NCBI RefSeq assembly: GCF_006337125.1
Contig: NZ_CP040887.1
Coordinates: 1,178,001-1,242,000, forward strand
Source of the DNA: Serinicoccus chungangensis
GTDB taxonomy: Bacteria; Actinomycetota; Actinomycetes; Actinomycetales; Dermatophilaceae
Length of the DNA stretch: 64,000 nt
Reading direction: 5' to 3'
Position numbers and translations under genes: made by a program. Below the pieces are notes generated by a model. The model was given only the letters and a program-made list of their open reading frames with translations. It was not told the origin of the DNA and searched no databases. Below, in pieces: positions 63,360 to 64,000 of the stretch (positions within the stretch are counted from its first letter, which is position 1; each line of letters begins with the position of its first letter).

Positions 63360-64000
63360 ATGATGATGAGCGAAGGAGCTCCGACGTCGGCCGGCCCCGG
63401 TGCGGACGGCTCCCAGGACCTCGCCCCACGAGACGACCAGGACCCGCGGTTCGCCGCGCTGCCGTGCCGGCCCGGGAAGATCATCGCCGTGCACCTCAGC
63501 TACGGCTCGCGGGCCGACCAGCGTGGACGGCGCCCCGAGGCTCCGTCCTACTTCCTCAAGCCGTCCAGCTCGGTGGCCGCCTCCTCGAGCACGGTGGAGC
63601 GACCGCCGGGGACCGAGCTGCTCGCCTTCGAGGGCGAGGTGGCGCTGGTCATCGGCCGGCCGGCCCGCCAGGTCTCCGAGCAGGACGCGTGGTCGCACGT
63701 CGGCTGGGTGACGGCCGCGAACGACCTCGGGCTCTACGACCTGCGGGCCGCCGACAAGGGGTCCAACACCCGCTCCAAGGGCCGGGACGGCTACACCCCG
63801 GTCGGTCCGGCGCTCGTGGACGCGCGCACCGTCGACCCGGCCGGCCTGCGGGTGCGGACCTGGGTGAACGGCGACCTCGTCCAGGACGACACCACCGCCG
63901 GGCTCCTGTTCTCCCTGCCGCAGATCGTCGCCGACCTCGCGCAGCACCTCACGCTGGAGACCGGTGACGTCATCCTCACGGGGACCCCGGCCGGCTCCTC
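63360..64000 (+). CDS. Fumarylacetoacetate-hydrolase-family protein, 5' part only
   Basis: The gene runs off the window end after 213 codons. It starts ATG ATG ATG AGC, and its N-terminus of about 35 residues is polar. Family core motifs follow: GKIIAVHLSYGSRA, APSYFLKPSSSVAASSS, ELLAFEGEVALVIGRPARQVSEQDAWSHVGWVTAANDLGLYDLRAADKGSN with the metal-binding Glu pair, TWVNGDLVQDDTT and GDVILTGTPAGS. Members hydrolyse or isomerise acylpyruvates, such as fumarylpyruvate or 2-hydroxyhepta-2,4-diene-1,7-dioate, in aromatic-ring degradation. It is divergent from the FAD hydroxylase, so the pair probably starts an aromatic catabolic cluster that continues beyond the window. Confidence 0.88.
   Translation, partial: MMMSEGAPTSAGPGADGSQDLAPRDDQDPRFAALPCRPGKIIAVHLSYGSRADQRGRRPEAPSYFLKPSSSVAASSSTVERPPGTELLAFEGEVALVIGRPARQVSEQDAWSHVGWVTAANDLGLYDLRAADKGSNTRSKGRDGYTPVGPALVDARTVDPAGLRVRTWVNGDLVQDDTTAGLLFSLPQIVADLAQHLTLETGDVILTGTPAGS

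Overview
This window is GC-rich (roughly 73% by eye) and densely coded. GTG starts, 4-bp ATGA gene overlaps, twin-arginine lipoproteins, F420-type enzymes, a fused isobutyryl-CoA mutase and many leaderless promoters all point to an actinobacterium. The gene content fits Micrococcales, perhaps the Intrasporangiaceae/Ornithinimicrobium/Serinicoccus group; that placement is inference. No rRNA, tRNA, CRISPR array, insertion sequence or prophage was seen.

Layout. 1-9 kb: the 3' end of a GH3 glycosidase, a ROK regulator, a metal-receptor protein, a eukaryotic-type UTP-glucose-1-phosphate uridylyltransferase, a DUF1295 membrane protein, and an alpha-glucoside-type ABC importer (binding protein plus two permeases, no ATPase). 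9-18.5 kb: icmF, a DEAD-box RNA helicase with a repetitive Gly/Arg/Gln tail, an epoxide-hydrolase-like enzyme, and a SWIM/SNF2 helicase. 18.5-23 kb: a second ATPase-less sugar importer, an L,D-transpeptidase and a decayed membrane gene. 23-32 kb: a complete L-arabinose unit, araB-araD-araA-chvE-gguA-gguB, divergent from a LacI-type repressor with two operator copies at the araB promoter. 32-43 kb: an OafA-type acyltransferase, a glutaryl-CoA-dehydrogenase-like enzyme, an orphan molybdopterin large subunit, an aldo/keto reductase, and a three-gene unit of MpaB/DUF2236 oxygenase, 2H phosphoesterase and photolyase-related protein. The photolyase-related protein lacks the family's four Fe-S cysteines. 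43-54 kb: a DUF222/HNH nuclease gene with an SOS-box promoter, two M20 peptidases sharing an 11-bp divergent promoter, a DAG-kinase-like lipid kinase, a flavoprotein, and a coupled M14 peptidase/beta-hydroxyacid dehydrogenase/tartrate-dehydrogenase operon. 54-58 kb: a LacI gene facing an N-terminally truncated HAD phosphatase, a frameshifted MFS gene, its TetR regulator, and a frameshifted saccharopine-dehydrogenase-like gene. 58-64 kb: a VWA lipoprotein ending in five Trp-led 11-residue repeats, a small partner, an AI-2E-type transporter, an aromatic-ring FAD monooxygenase, and the start of a fumarylacetoacetate-hydrolase-family gene.

Across the window at least a dozen genes carry a TANNNT hexamer 6-7 nt before the start codon, the signature of leaderless mRNAs, and this settles several start choices. 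The heptamer GTATGCC/GGCATAC occurs about 32 times, in all reading frames and at the cost of otherwise rare codons, which suggests a DNA-level cause. The findings most worth following are the cysteine-less photolyase-family protein in its operon, the SOS-box HNH gene, the hendecad VWA lipoprotein, the face-to-face leaderless promoters at 47.0 kb, and this heptamer.
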